Position numbers and translations under genes: made by a program. A stretch of 64,000 nt of DNA from Flavobacterium paronense (GTDB lineage: Bacteria > Bacteroidota > Bacteroidia > Flavobacteriales > Flavobacteriaceae), in assembly GCF_030409795.1 (NCBI RefSeq), contig NZ_JAUFQN010000019.1:1550001-1614000 (forward strand), given 5' to 3'. Numbering within the stretch: the first letter of the stretch is position 1; the number at the start of each line of letters is the position of its first letter. Below are positions 19,087 through 28,539 of the stretch, in pieces. The notes below the pieces were generated by a model. The model was not told the origin of the DNA, made no database searches, and saw nothing but the letters and a program-made list of their open reading frames with translations.

Positions 19087-21831
19087 TTATAGGTTTATCA
19101 TAAATTTAGAAAGACCTTCGTCTTGATTAAGGTCCAACTTCTTTCTTAATCTATAGCGATGTAATTCAACACCTCTAAAAGAAATGTTCATTAACGGCGC
19201 AATTTCTTTAGAAGATAAATTCATCTTTAGATAGATACTGAGTTTAATATCTTTAGAAGTCAAGTGAGGATATTTCTGAGTAAGTTTATACACAAAATCC
19301 TCGTGGCTTTGGATCAAGTTTTTCTCAAAACTTTGCCATTCATTTTTATTGATTGCATTAATCTTAATCGATTTTTTTATTTTACTTTTAAGTTGATTCA
19401 AATCATTTTCGCTTTCCAGTATACTCTGAATACTCTCAATCATTTCTGATTGCTTGGCTATTGACAGTGATTTTCCGGCAACTTCAGAGGCTTTAGATTG
19501 TACTTGCATTTCTAATATGTGTTTATCATATTCTTGCAGTTTAAGCTTATTGTCGGCCATTAATTCAAGTTGCAGGATTTGCTTCTGGTGTTTTAATTCT
19601 TCCTCTTTTAGTTTTAACTTCTCAAGGTATCTAATTTTATTCCACTTATAATAAAGGTAAAAGCTGCCTGAAATCAAAAAAACATAAATTAATATCATCC
19701 AAAAAGAAAAATACCATGGTTTATCAACTTTAAATTGATAACTGGCTATGGCAATGTAGTTTCTTCCATTGTTGTAATACACTTTTAAACTTTGATTGCC
19801 ACTAGAAAGATTGTTTAAAACTATATTTCCCGATTTTACTGGAGAAAAGCTTTTAGCATCATTCAATTTATAAAATAATCCAAAGCGGTTGTATCCGTAA
19901 TATTCGGAAATAATATCTACTTCAACTGATTGATTATATTGTATAGCGGTGTCATCATCTATCATTTTTCCTTGATAGAACGCCTCAGTAGAAATCTTTT
20001 GATTTTTTATTTTTGAATTAACTAATTGAAAAGAAAAAAAGCCATCATCTAAATTCATTAAGAGCCGATTACCATCTCTGAACACTTTAGTATCCTGATT
20101 TATAATTTTACCTGCATAATATTTTTCTGGAATTAATTCCCAACTATAATCACTATCCGACTGATGAATAATGTATAATAGTTTGTCTTTTAAAACAATA
20201 AAATTAGAATTATTTACAGGAATTACTTCTGAAATAGTAGCGAAGTTTTTATTAAAAACAGTGTTCTTTTCTAATTTATTGGAAATAGTATTGAAATTAT
20301 ACCAAATGTTATTTATGAAAAATAGAATTTCATTTTTAAAATTAAACATCTTTACACCATAGTCATTCCAAATTTTATTTAAATGAGTGATGTTTTCAAC
20401 TTTCTCAACTTCATAAGTATCATTAAATGTAATTCTATATAAGCTTCTGTAATTATCTACAGCCCAGAGCTCTTTTGGTTTATTTTGAGCAATATTTTTA
20501 ATGGGTTTTGTCAAATTATCAATGACTTTATACTGCGAAAAATCAATGGGCGAATTGTATAAAATAATACCAGAATAATTGGCTTGGAAATATTTATTAT
20601 CATAATCACTTTCCTGAAACTTCCAACCACCACTAATAGAATTTACTTTTTTAAGCATATTATTTTCATAGATAAAAGTACCGTCGTTATGACCAATAAT
20701 ATACTTAGAACCAATCTTGTGAATATCCCAAACCTGTCCTTGAGAATTAGGTAATAATTGCAGTTTTTTATCTTGGTATTTAAATACGCCATGATTAGAT
20801 CCCAACAAATATCCGTTACTGATAGGTGCTAATGCATACACTGAACCAAGAACTCCGGTATTATCAGAGAAAATGGTATAAGGTGAGTTAATTTCTACAT
20901 GAGAAATACCATTATCTAAACCTAACCACAAATCATTCTCTTTATCAAAACCAATACAAAGCACCGAATTGTTTATAAGCGAATTATTTCTGTTGATATT
21001 GATATGTGTTTTTGCTCTTAAATCAACTATATAAATCCCTTTAAATGCAGTTCCTATTGCTAATCGGTTTTCATCAATAAACTTAGCGGTGATAATAATT
21101 TCTTTTTTTAGAATTGAATTTAATTCGTTATTCCATTCGATGAGTTTGCCATTTTCTTCCACAAAAACACCTTTCTTTTGCGTGAAAATATAAGTTTCAC
21201 CATTATTGTTTTCAATACCATGAATAATATTATTTTCTAAACCTTGCCATTTTGACACTTTGGTAAAGACATTATTTTTAAATAAATACACCCCATTATT
21301 TACTGATGCTGCATAAATCTTATCGTTTACTACAAAACAATAAGATATTTGAAACGGTATTCTGGTTTTCGTTATTTTGCCACTAGCATAAATAAAAAGC
21401 TCGTTAAACGATTGAAAGTATATTTTATCATGATGCTTGAAAATTTTCCAAATTTCTTCATTGATGGAAATTCCCGTAAAAAAATTTTTATTTTTACTTA
21501 ATGAAGTATACTTCATCTCACCATCTATTCTTTTCCAATACCCAAATTCATTGTATGAACCTGTATATATTTTGTCTTCATCAGCAAAAACAGAGCGCAG
21601 AATAGTTTTATTCGGTAAGGCGTAACGTTCCCATTTTACGCCATTATAACGTAAAAAATAGTGATTGTTTGCATAATAAAAAGCATTGTCTTCGCCTTGT
21701 GTAACACTCCAAATCTGGTTGTCACCAAAATAATTTGACTTCGTGAAATTTTCTACAAAAGGAAGCAGTTCCTGAGATTGAACTGCATAAATTTTTGCAA
21801 ACAGAAATAAATAAAAAAATATCTTTTTCAC
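19087..21831 (-). CDS. Membrane sensor with beta-propeller periplasmic domain and LuxR-type DNA-binding end
   Basis: 914 aa. It has a signal peptide, then two-component-regulator propeller repeats (~20-600, such as DNAFYYANNHYFLRYNG and ENDLWLGLDNGISHVEI) and a Y_Y_Y-type domain (~630-700). One membrane span (WYFSFWMILIYVFLISGSFY) and a coiled coil (LEKLKLKEEELKHQKQIL) follow. The C-terminal helix-turn-helix has TSKDIKLSIYLKMNLSSKEIAPLMN read in parts, with the recognition helix near FRGVELHRYRLRKKL. There is no histidine-kinase or receiver domain, so a signal must pass straight from periplasm to DNA binding, as in SusR-like proteins. It is presumed to switch on the adjacent susC operon. Confidence 0.85.
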   Translation of the reverse strand: MKKIFFYLFLFAKIYAVQSQELLPFVENFTKSNYFGDNQIWSVTQGEDNAFYYANNHYFLRYNGVKWERYALPNKTILRSVFADEDKIYTGSYNEFGYWKRIDGEMKYTSLSKNKNFFTGISINEEIWKIFKHHDKIYFQSFNELFIYASGKITKTRIPFQISYCFVVNDKIYAASVNNGVYLFKNNVFTKVSKWQGLENNIIHGIENNNGETYIFTQKKGVFVEENGKLIEWNNELNSILKKEIIITAKFIDENRLAIGTAFKGIYIVDLRAKTHININRNNSLINNSVLCIGFDKENDLWLGLDNGISHVEINSPYTIFSDNTGVLGSVYALAPISNGYLLGSNHGVFKYQDKKLQLLPNSQGQVWDIHKIGSKYIIGHNDGTFIYENNMLKKVNSISGGWKFQESDYDNKYFQANYSGIILYNSPIDFSQYKVIDNLTKPIKNIAQNKPKELWAVDNYRSLYRITFNDTYEVEKVENITHLNKIWNDYGVKMFNFKNEILFFINNIWYNFNTISNKLEKNTVFNKNFATISEVIPVNNSNFIVLKDKLLYIIHQSDSDYSWELIPEKYYAGKIINQDTKVFRDGNRLLMNLDDGFFSFQLVNSKIKNQKISTEAFYQGKMIDDDTAIQYNQSVEVDIISEYYGYNRFGLFYKLNDAKSFSPVKSGNIVLNNLSSGNQSLKVYYNNGRNYIAIASYQFKVDKPWYFSFWMILIYVFLISGSFYLYYKWNKIRYLEKLKLKEEELKHQKQILQLELMADNKLKLQEYDKHILEMQVQSKASEVAGKSLSIAKQSEMIESIQSILESENDLNQLKSKIKKSIKINAINKNEWQSFEKNLIQSHEDFVYKLTQKYPHLTSKDIKLSIYLKMNLSSKEIAPLMNISFRGVELHRYRLRKKLDLNQDEGLSKFMINL

Positions 21832-21924
21832 ATCATTAGATTAGACAATCCCAAATGTAAAAAAGATATTGTATTAAAACCTCATTTTGCTGTAAACATA
21901 CAAAGGTTACAGTACAGATAAGTA

Positions 21925-23130
21925 CTATTTTCCATCAACATAATCCTGAAGATAAGCAAAACGTTCCGTTAGTTTTCCGTTTTCAGTCATTTTGGCTCTT
22001 TGCAAAATCCCATCTTTATCCTTGTTGAAAAAAGCCGGAATAACATATTCCATAAACATTTCTCCAAAACCTTCACTGGCATCTTTTGGTAATTCACATG
22101 GCAAATTATCGACTGCCATAACCATTATCGAACCAGGATGCGTAAAGGGAACTTCTTTGTTTTCTATTGGTAAAAAGCCATAAAAAGGGGCTGCAATTGT
22201 TGATGACCTAATAGTACAAGCAATTGGCCCTTCAACGTCACAAGAAATATCGGCTACTATTTTTATTTTACAATCTGCCGCTTGAAGCATTTCTAATGTC
22301 AAAATATCAGGAGCGCCATTTCCATGAAAATGACCAGCAATGAAGATATCAGCAACTTTGGTAAACCGTTCAAAGTTGGAAATATAAGCTTCAGGATTTT
22401 TATAGAAATCAGAGTTGTCAGTTACAACTTTTCCATCTAATCTTTTGTTGTAATCCAAAACATCGATTTGGGTGTAGACTGGCTGAGAATATATTTTGTT
22501 TAAGAAATCATCAGGAGAAACCTGTTTAATTTTCATGCCATCAAGAATTTCCTTCGCTCCCATCCCGACTTTGCCATAACCAGTCAAAACAATTTTGATA
22601 TTTGGTAAAATCTGTCTTTTCAATCTAACGATTAAATCCTCTTTTGTCTGTAATGTTTCGGCTTTAGGTAAATTGAACAAATCATATTTTATTCCGAAAG
22701 CTCTAAAACCATTATAGGCTCCAACAATTCCGGCATAACGACCAAAGCCAATCAAACGTCTGTTTTTTGCATCAACTATAGTTTCATGATCATATAATTC
22801 GATATTTTTATCAAGTATGGCTTGAAGTAATTTTCTGTTATGAACTTGTTTTTTTATCGTATGTGAAAAGAAAAAATATTTCTTGTTTGGAATTAAATAA
22901 TCAACCGGGATTTCTTTTACTCCAAAGAAAACATCACAGTCTGATATATCATCAACTACTTCAATACCTAGGCTTTTATAGTCTTCATCCATGAAAACTC
23001 TTATAGCTGAACTTTCAACTTTTACTTTAGCATCAGGATGTTCTTTTTGCAAACGAACTAATTCTTCAGGTGTAAAAACTACTCTTCTATCGGGTGGACT
23101 TTTTCTTTCTTTAACAATACCAAAATTCAT
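21925..23130 (-). CDS. NAD(P)-dependent dehydrogenase of the alanine/saccharopine dehydrogenase family
   Basis: 401 aa cytoplasmic enzyme. The N-terminal part (GIVKERKSPPDRRVVFTPEE) is the AlaDh/PNT-N type substrate domain with its R-K-P-D-R segment. A Rossmann fold follows with VLTGYGKVGMGAKEIL (~185-200). GRYAGIVGAYNGFRAFG fits the saccharopine dehydrogenase (NAD+, L-lysine-forming) branch. Lysine biosynthesis by that route is unusual in bacteria, so the actual amino-acid substrate is open. Single gene, preceded by a 250-base gap without another ORF. Confidence 0.75.
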   Translation of the reverse strand: MNFGIVKERKSPPDRRVVFTPEELVRLQKEHPDAKVKVESSAIRVFMDEDYKSLGIEVVDDISDCDVFFGVKEIPVDYLIPNKKYFFFSHTIKKQVHNRKLLQAILDKNIELYDHETIVDAKNRRLIGFGRYAGIVGAYNGFRAFGIKYDLFNLPKAETLQTKEDLIVRLKRQILPNIKIVLTGYGKVGMGAKEILDGMKIKQVSPDDFLNKIYSQPVYTQIDVLDYNKRLDGKVVTDNSDFYKNPEAYISNFERFTKVADIFIAGHFHGNGAPDILTLEMLQAADCKIKIVADISCDVEGPIACTIRSSTIAAPFYGFLPIENKEVPFTHPGSIMVMAVDNLPCELPKDASEGFGEMFMEYVIPAFFNKDKDGILQRAKMTENGKLTERFAYLQDYVDGK

Positions 23131-23374
23131 CAGTCTCTCTTATTTGTTTTTTATTTGTCAGATGCAACGCCTTGAATCATTATCTTACTAAAATAATTTA
23201 TTTAGATGGCGTTTCATGGGGTGCTTTTTTGTGATGCCAAAAGTAATCGTAACGAAAACGTTTTCAAAACTTTTTTTGAAAAATAAATTAGTCAACAAAT
23301 ATTAGCAAAAAACCATTGTGGAAAACCTGTTGATAGCTTTATAAAAAAGTCAAATTATCATTTTGATGAATAGC

Positions 23375-23382
23375 TATATTTG
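23375..23382 (+). promoter_or_regulatory. Bacteroidota -7 element of the serine hydrolase gene
   Basis: TATATTTG matches TAnnTTTG exactly and lies 18 bases before the ATG at 23401. It also rules out the TTG at 23380 as the start, because that codon lies inside the promoter. No good -33 element is visible. Confidence 0.6.
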
Positions 23383-23400
23383 TTTTTCAATACTATTACA

Positions 23401-24600
23401 ATGACATCTAAAATCACTCAACATACTTTACTTTTTATAACTTTTATTCTGTTAACCTTTTCGTGTTCCAAACAAGAGAAAAACGAAGATGGTATTGTTA
23501 AAATAAATAAAAATGGTATTCCGGTAATGCAACCTTTGCAAGAAGAATTACCTAAACTTACCTCTTCCTATATCAATGATAAAAAATATAGCGTTAGTCG
23601 TTACTTTGAAAAAACATGGTCAGAGAAAAACGATAATGTAGCTTTTTTGGTAGCCAAAAATGGTCAAATAATTTATGAAAATTATATGGGCTATGCCAAT
23701 AAAAAAACTGACGAAAACATAACAAAAGATACTCCTTTACATATTGCGTCTGTAAGTAAGGTATTGACTTCAACAGCCGTTTTGATGCTAATTGACGCCA
23801 ATAAAATTAAACTTAACCAAAAGGTAAATACAATCATTACAAACTTTCCATATCCTGATGTAACAATTCAAACACTGCTTAATCACCGTAGCGGAATGAG
23901 AAATTATGCCTATTTCACTTTTGAAAATGGTAATTGGGATAAAAAAGAAACCCTAACCAATGAAGACATAGTAAAGGTTATGGTTGAGAAAGAAATTACA
24001 CTAGAAAGACCAACCGACACCGGATTTGGCTATTGCAACACTAATTATGCAATGCTTGCTTTAATCATTGAAAAGGTTACCGGATTAAAATACCCTGAAG
24101 CGATGAAGGAAATGATTTTTACACCGCTTGGCATGACCGATACTTTTGTTTTTGACATTGCAAAAGACAGAGACATAATTGCACCATCATATAAAGGAAA
24201 TATGGAAATTGCAATTGATTATCTTGACGGAATTTATGGTGACAAAAATATTTATTCCACTCCAAGAGATTTATTAAAGTTTGACAAAGCACGTTATGCA
24301 CCTTTTTTCCTGAATCCTGATTTGATTAAAAAAGTATATCAAGGATATAGTTATGAAAGCAAAGGAATACGTAATTACGGTTTAGGTATTAGAATGACTG
24401 AGTTTGAAAAAGGCGAACCTTTTTATTATCACAATGGCTGGTGGCATGGCAACACTTCTTGCTTTATCAATTTGAGAAAAGAGAAAGTTACAATTATTGT
24501 GTTATCGAATAAGTTTACCCGAAAGACTTACCAAACTAAAAAACTCGCTGCTCTTTTTGGTGATTATCCCTTTAAGTTGGATGATGATGGTGAGGAATAA
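23401..24600 (+). CDS. Lipoprotein serine hydrolase of the beta-lactamase class C / penicillin-binding fold
   Basis: 399 aa from the ATG at 23401. Lipobox LLTFSCSKQ (Cys ~22). The SxxK motif is SVSK (Ser ~117, Lys ~120), YCN gives the YxN element, and HNGWWHG stands in for the KTG strand. Such proteins act as D-alanyl-D-alanine carboxypeptidases, esterases or peptidases in the periplasm; which one cannot be told. A small membrane-protein gene overlaps its 3' end in another frame. Confidence 0.85.
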   Translation: MTSKITQHTLLFITFILLTFSCSKQEKNEDGIVKINKNGIPVMQPLQEELPKLTSSYINDKKYSVSRYFEKTWSEKNDNVAFLVAKNGQIIYENYMGYANKKTDENITKDTPLHIASVSKVLTSTAVLMLIDANKIKLNQKVNTIITNFPYPDVTIQTLLNHRSGMRNYAYFTFENGNWDKKETLTNEDIVKVMVEKEITLERPTDTGFGYCNTNYAMLALIIEKVTGLKYPEAMKEMIFTPLGMTDTFVFDIAKDRDIIAPSYKGNMEIAIDYLDGIYGDKNIYSTPRDLLKFDKARYAPFFLNPDLIKKVYQGYSYESKGIRNYGLGIRMTEFEKGEPFYYHNGWWHGNTSCFINLRKEKVTIIVLSNKFTRKTYQTKKLAALFGDYPFKLDDDGEE

Positions 24601-24973
24601 TATAAAATTCAATGTAGCCTATTTTAGGTTAGCTTCTTTCATCTTTATTATTGAAACGCTAATTGCACTTTACATAAATGATTCAATTATCAGACCTTAC
24701 ATAGGAGATGTATTAGTCGTGATTTTAATCTATTGTTTTATCAAATCATTTCTGGATGTAAAAGTGCTACCGACAGCGTTATTCGTATTGCTATTCGCTT
24801 TCACTGTAGAGTTTCTTCAATATCTGAACATTGTAGAGAAACTGGGTTTACAAAGTTCTAAAATTGCCACAACTATTATCGGTACATCCTTTTCTTGGAT
24901 AGATATTTTGACTTATATTGTTGGAATAATTATAGTAATTTCAGTTGAATATTTTTTTCAAAAAGAAAAATAA
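24581..24973 (+). CDS. Small integral membrane protein, DUF2809-like
   Basis: About 130 aa, with four to five hydrophobic segments (VAYFRLASFIFIIETLIALY, VLVVILIYCFIKSF, ALFVLLFAFTVEFLQYL, SWIDILTYIVGIIIVISVEY). The frame is open further upstream, but three consecutive ATGs at 24581-24589 are the natural start; this overlaps the end of the serine hydrolase by up to 20 bases and suggests translational coupling. The length and the FTVEFLQ...DILTY...G pattern match the DUF2809 family, of unknown function. It converges on the NagZ fusion gene. Confidence 0.75.
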   Translation: MMMVRNNIKFNVAYFRLASFIFIIETLIALYINDSIIRPYIGDVLVVILIYCFIKSFLDVKVLPTALFVLLFAFTVEFLQYLNIVEKLGLQSSKIATTIIGTSFSWIDILTYIVGIIIVISVEYFFQKEK

Positions 24974-24980
24974 CAATAGT

Positions 24981-27900
24981 TTATTTCACTATAATCGCAT
25001 CCTGAATGACTTTTTGAATGTCTTCGCGAATGTTTTCCTTTGAAAGAGTATTAGACAAATTAGTACCCGGATAGGTTCTGTTAGATAAGAAAACATAAAT
25101 AATATCTGTTTCCGGGTCAGCCCAAGCCATCGTTCCGGTAAAACCTGTATGTCCAAAACTTGACATTGAAACACAACCGCATGTTGGTCCACCACCACTT
25201 AGTTGCGGTTTATCAAACCCTAAGCCACGACGATTTCCTTCGGCACAAAACCAACACGTATTAAAATCGTTGAAAGTAGCTTCAGAGAAATATTGTTGTC
25301 CGCCATAGTTTCCTTTCTGCAAATACATTTGCATCATCTTGGCAATATCCATGGCATTGGAAAAAATGCCTGCATGCCCGCCTACTCCATCTTCCATTGC
25401 AGCTTCCATATCATGAACATAACCCTGAATGGTGTCATGGCGAAAATAAGTGTCTATTTCGGTTGGCGCAATTACACTTTTATCAAACTTTTTTAAGGGA
25501 TTATAAAGTGTATTATTCATTCCAAGAATTTTATAGAAATTATTAGTAGCCAATTCATCCAAATGTTGACCAGTAACTCTTTCCAAATATTGCTTCAAAA
25601 TAATAAAGGTAAAATCACTGTAACGGTATTCTTTTTTATCAATAAGCGGACTATCTATAATTTTTTTCATAATACTATCATGATAATCATCTCGCAAGTA
25701 CAAACTATCCGATACGCGTTTGCTAAATCCTTCGCTGTATACTTTTCGATAGTATTGCTCCAAAGGCCTATTGGCTGAATCTAAAGTCGCTTTATAAAAA
25801 GGAATCCAAGCTTGCATTCTACCATAGTGAGACAACAATTCTTTGAAAGTCATTTGCTGCTTGTTAGAGCCTTTAAATAATGGCAACATTTCGCCTAAGG
25901 TAGTTTCGAGTGTCACTTTCTTTTGGTCGTAGGCTTGCATCACATTGGGTAAGGTAGCCACCATTTTGGTTACTGATGCAACATCATACAAATCGGAATT
26001 CTTAACTTTCACATCGCCTTCGTAAGTTTGTTTTCCGAATGATTTTTGATAGATGACTTTTCCTTTTCGGGCCACTAAAATCTGCATACCAGGTGCCATT
26101 TTACCATCAATGGCTTTTTGAGCATAGGTTTCAATCTGCTTCAGCTTCTCCGAACTCATACCCACACTTTCCGGAGTTGCAAAACCTAACCTATTGAGTT
26201 TTTGCGTTGTGATTCCGTCACCAGCCTTTAAGGTGCTATTGATAGAAACCGGAAGCAATCCTTTGGCATCAATGGCACCAAAAATTAATTCGGCTGAAAC
26301 TTCCTGAGGAATATCTCCATTTTGATACGAAACGATAACGCCAGGTATTTTATCAAAATTCAAAATTCTTGATAAGGAATACGGTTTGGCAAAACAATCT
26401 AAAATTACTTTCTTTTTTGAAGCTATTGAATCAATTATTTGCAATTCTGGCACTGTCAGTTCTGGCGATTTCCACCAAGATTTATCCGATTTGTGGTACC
26501 CAATAATTACGGTCTCAAAATCGCTTAATTTGGTCATTAAGCTATCAATATTGGTGTCCGAAACTTCAGTGACTTCGGTATATTTCTTTAAAGTACTAAC
26601 GAAAGAACTGTTAGTATCATCACCTAATTTTACATAGGCAATTTTCTGATTCAGATTCTTAATCGGTAGAATATTTCCATCATTTTTTACGACTGTAACT
26701 GCATTTTCATACAATTCATATTGCAGTGTTTGATTTGTTTTCGGATTTAAATCGTTATACAAATTAATACCTTCAATTGGTGTGTACTTATTCAATCCTG
26801 CTTTGAACTTATAGTGCAAAATCTTCTTTACCGATTCCGCTAATCTAGCATCCGAAATAAGGCCGTCCTGATAAGCTACACATATTTTTTCTGCAGCAAG
26901 TGGCACATTTTCTGCAAAAAGGAGAATGTCATTACCTGCCATAAAAGCTTCCAATTCAATATCTCCTGGTGCTCTGAAATTACTTGCCCCTTTCATGTTT
27001 AAGGCATCTGTAAAAATAAGTCCTTCAAAGCCAAGCTCATTTTTAAGCAAATTGGTAACAACCCCATAAGAAATTGAAGTTGGATAACCTTCTCTTGGTT
27101 CAAGACTAGGTACATTCAAATGCGCTACCATTACCGAAACCAAACCTTCATCAAACATTCTTTTATAGGGATACAATTCTACTAATTCTAAATGATCCAA
27201 AGTAGCAGTAACAGTTGGTAAGGAGGTATGCGAATCTGTTGACGTATCGCCGTGTCCCGGAAAATGTTTTCCAGTTGAGAAAACACCCTGCCCTTGTGCG
27301 CCATTCATCAGAGCAATAGCATGTTCCGTCACATTGACTTTGTTTTCGCCAAAAGAGCGGTAACCAATAATTGGATTTTTTGGATTGGTATTGATGTCTA
27401 AAACCGGAACGAAGTTAAAATGAATTCCCATTCGTTTACTTTCCTTTGCCAGACTTACTCCTACTTTTTCTACCAATTTTAAATCTTTAATAGCCCCTAA
27501 AGTCATATTAAAAGGAAAGCGAAAAGTAGAATCTATTCGCATACTCAAACCCCATTCGGCGTCAATTCCAATAAACAATGGAACTTTGGCAAGTGATTGG
27601 TATTTATTAGTCAGGTGAGCTTGACGCATCGGTCCGCCCTGAAAAAAGATTAGTCCACCAACTTTATTCTCGGTAACCAACTTTTCAACAGCTTTTGTAT
27701 GTAATGTATCTTTATTAGAATAAGCGGCAACCATAAATAATTGCCCTACTTTTTCATCAAAAGACATTTGATTGTAAATACTATCTACCCAACGTGTTTC
27801 GGATGAAGTTTCAGGGAAAAAGTTTTTTCGGTCAGCTTTTAAATGGGGAATATATACTTCTTCATCAGCAGCTATATCAGCTTTTGGAAAAATGGGTATA

Positions 27901-27986
27901 GAATGATTAACAACTTTGGTTGACGAACAATTCGTAACCAAAAATAGCAATCCCATAAAACCTATACTGATTAAAAGCCTTTTCAT
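24981..27986 (-). CDS. NagZ-type GH3 fused to a beta-lactamase-fold serine hydrolase
   Basis: 1001 aa lipoprotein (LVTNCSS, Cys 20). Residues ~60-580 are GH3 of the NagZ branch: KHFPGHGDTSTDSH (240-253) carries the Asp-His pair that acts as acid/base in NagZ, and IFTDALNMKG gives nucleophile Asp ~327. Residues ~620-1000 are a class C beta-lactamase-like domain with SVTK and YSD motifs and HTGFTG. The first part should release beta-N-acetylglucosamine from muropeptides; the second may cut peptide or ester bonds. The fusion suggests cell-wall turnover in the periplasm. It is the last gene of a run that also encodes two amidases. Confidence 0.9.
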   Translation of the reverse strand: MKRLLISIGFMGLLFLVTNCSSTKVVNHSIPIFPKADIAADEEVYIPHLKADRKNFFPETSSETRWVDSIYNQMSFDEKVGQLFMVAAYSNKDTLHTKAVEKLVTENKVGGLIFFQGGPMRQAHLTNKYQSLAKVPLFIGIDAEWGLSMRIDSTFRFPFNMTLGAIKDLKLVEKVGVSLAKESKRMGIHFNFVPVLDINTNPKNPIIGYRSFGENKVNVTEHAIALMNGAQGQGVFSTGKHFPGHGDTSTDSHTSLPTVTATLDHLELVELYPYKRMFDEGLVSVMVAHLNVPSLEPREGYPTSISYGVVTNLLKNELGFEGLIFTDALNMKGASNFRAPGDIELEAFMAGNDILLFAENVPLAAEKICVAYQDGLISDARLAESVKKILHYKFKAGLNKYTPIEGINLYNDLNPKTNQTLQYELYENAVTVVKNDGNILPIKNLNQKIAYVKLGDDTNSSFVSTLKKYTEVTEVSDTNIDSLMTKLSDFETVIIGYHKSDKSWWKSPELTVPELQIIDSIASKKKVILDCFAKPYSLSRILNFDKIPGVIVSYQNGDIPQEVSAELIFGAIDAKGLLPVSINSTLKAGDGITTQKLNRLGFATPESVGMSSEKLKQIETYAQKAIDGKMAPGMQILVARKGKVIYQKSFGKQTYEGDVKVKNSDLYDVASVTKMVATLPNVMQAYDQKKVTLETTLGEMLPLFKGSNKQQMTFKELLSHYGRMQAWIPFYKATLDSANRPLEQYYRKVYSEGFSKRVSDSLYLRDDYHDSIMKKIIDSPLIDKKEYRYSDFTFIILKQYLERVTGQHLDELATNNFYKILGMNNTLYNPLKKFDKSVIAPTEIDTYFRHDTIQGYVHDMEAAMEDGVGGHAGIFSNAMDIAKMMQMYLQKGNYGGQQYFSEATFNDFNTCWFCAEGNRRGLGFDKPQLSGGGPTCGCVSMSSFGHTGFTGTMAWADPETDIIYVFLSNRTYPGTNLSNTLSKENIREDIQKVIQDAIIVK

Positions 27987-27996
27987 GTAATTTGGA

Positions 27997-28479
27997 TTAA
28001 AAGAAACGACTATGCCAACTTTCGCCAGCCGGAACTTCCCAGTTTTCGTTAAATTCTTCGATGCTATTTACTAAATTGTTAAAAACAATAGTATTAGCAG
28101 TCACCGCTTTTTCTTTAGCCATTCGTTTAAAATCGATTAACGATTTATGCGCAATGTGTTCTCCGTTTTTAAAGGTAACGTTCATTTTATCCAATAAATC
28201 AACTTGATATTTTTGTTCCAGGTTTTGGATAAAGCTTACCGACGAATCGATAGAACAACCAGTTGCCTGTTGCACTTCCTGATTAACAGCTAGAATGATG
28301 AAACGATTGTATTTCAAAAGATAAGAAGCTTCCAATCCGGTTCCGTGAGCCGACCAGTTTTCGATAAATACTTTTAAGTCATTTTCGATTTCAGTCATTT
28401 CATCATCTGAAAATTTGCGATTGGAGGGATAAATCCAAATCTTGGAGTCTTCGGGTAAATTTTCAAAGGGAACGTACAT
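27997..28479 (-). CDS. Conserved flavobacterial protein of unknown function (often called ABC transporter ATPase)
   Basis: 160 aa, cytoplasmic, no signal or membrane segment. Relatives are commonly labelled ABC transporter ATPase, but I see no Walker A, signature or Walker B motif. Conspicuous features are an N-terminal YVPFENLPEDSKIWIYPSNR, an acidic helix, and NWSAHGTGLEASYLLKYNRF with Cys in ATGCSIDSSVSF. It is 10 bases upstream of the NagZ fusion, so it is almost certainly co-transcribed with it. Function unknown. Confidence 0.8.
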   Translation of the reverse strand: MYVPFENLPEDSKIWIYPSNRKFSDDEMTEIENDLKVFIENWSAHGTGLEASYLLKYNRFIILAVNQEVQQATGCSIDSSVSFIQNLEQKYQVDLLDKMNVTFKNGEHIAHKSLIDFKRMAKEKAVTANTIVFNNLVNSIEEFNENWEVPAGESWHSRFF

Positions 28480-28502
28480 TTGATTTAGGGTTTAGGAATT
28501 GG

Positions 28503-28526
28503 CCCTTCGACTGCGCTCAGGGTGAC
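28503..28526. repeat. Dispersed intergenic repeat motif
   Basis: The stretch beginning CCCTTCGACTGCGCTCAGGG and ending GTGACA is a hairpin-forming motif I recognise from intergenic regions of many Bacteroidota genomes. A related one (CTTCCTTTGTCAGAATGACA) lies near 50837-50856. Its function is not known. Confidence 0.45.
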
Positions 28527-28539
28527 AATTAAATTTTTA

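Noticed and set aside
24497..24580. Upstream part of the frame leading into the small membrane protein
   Set aside because: It lies wholly within the serine hydrolase gene; the triple ATG at 24581 is the better start.
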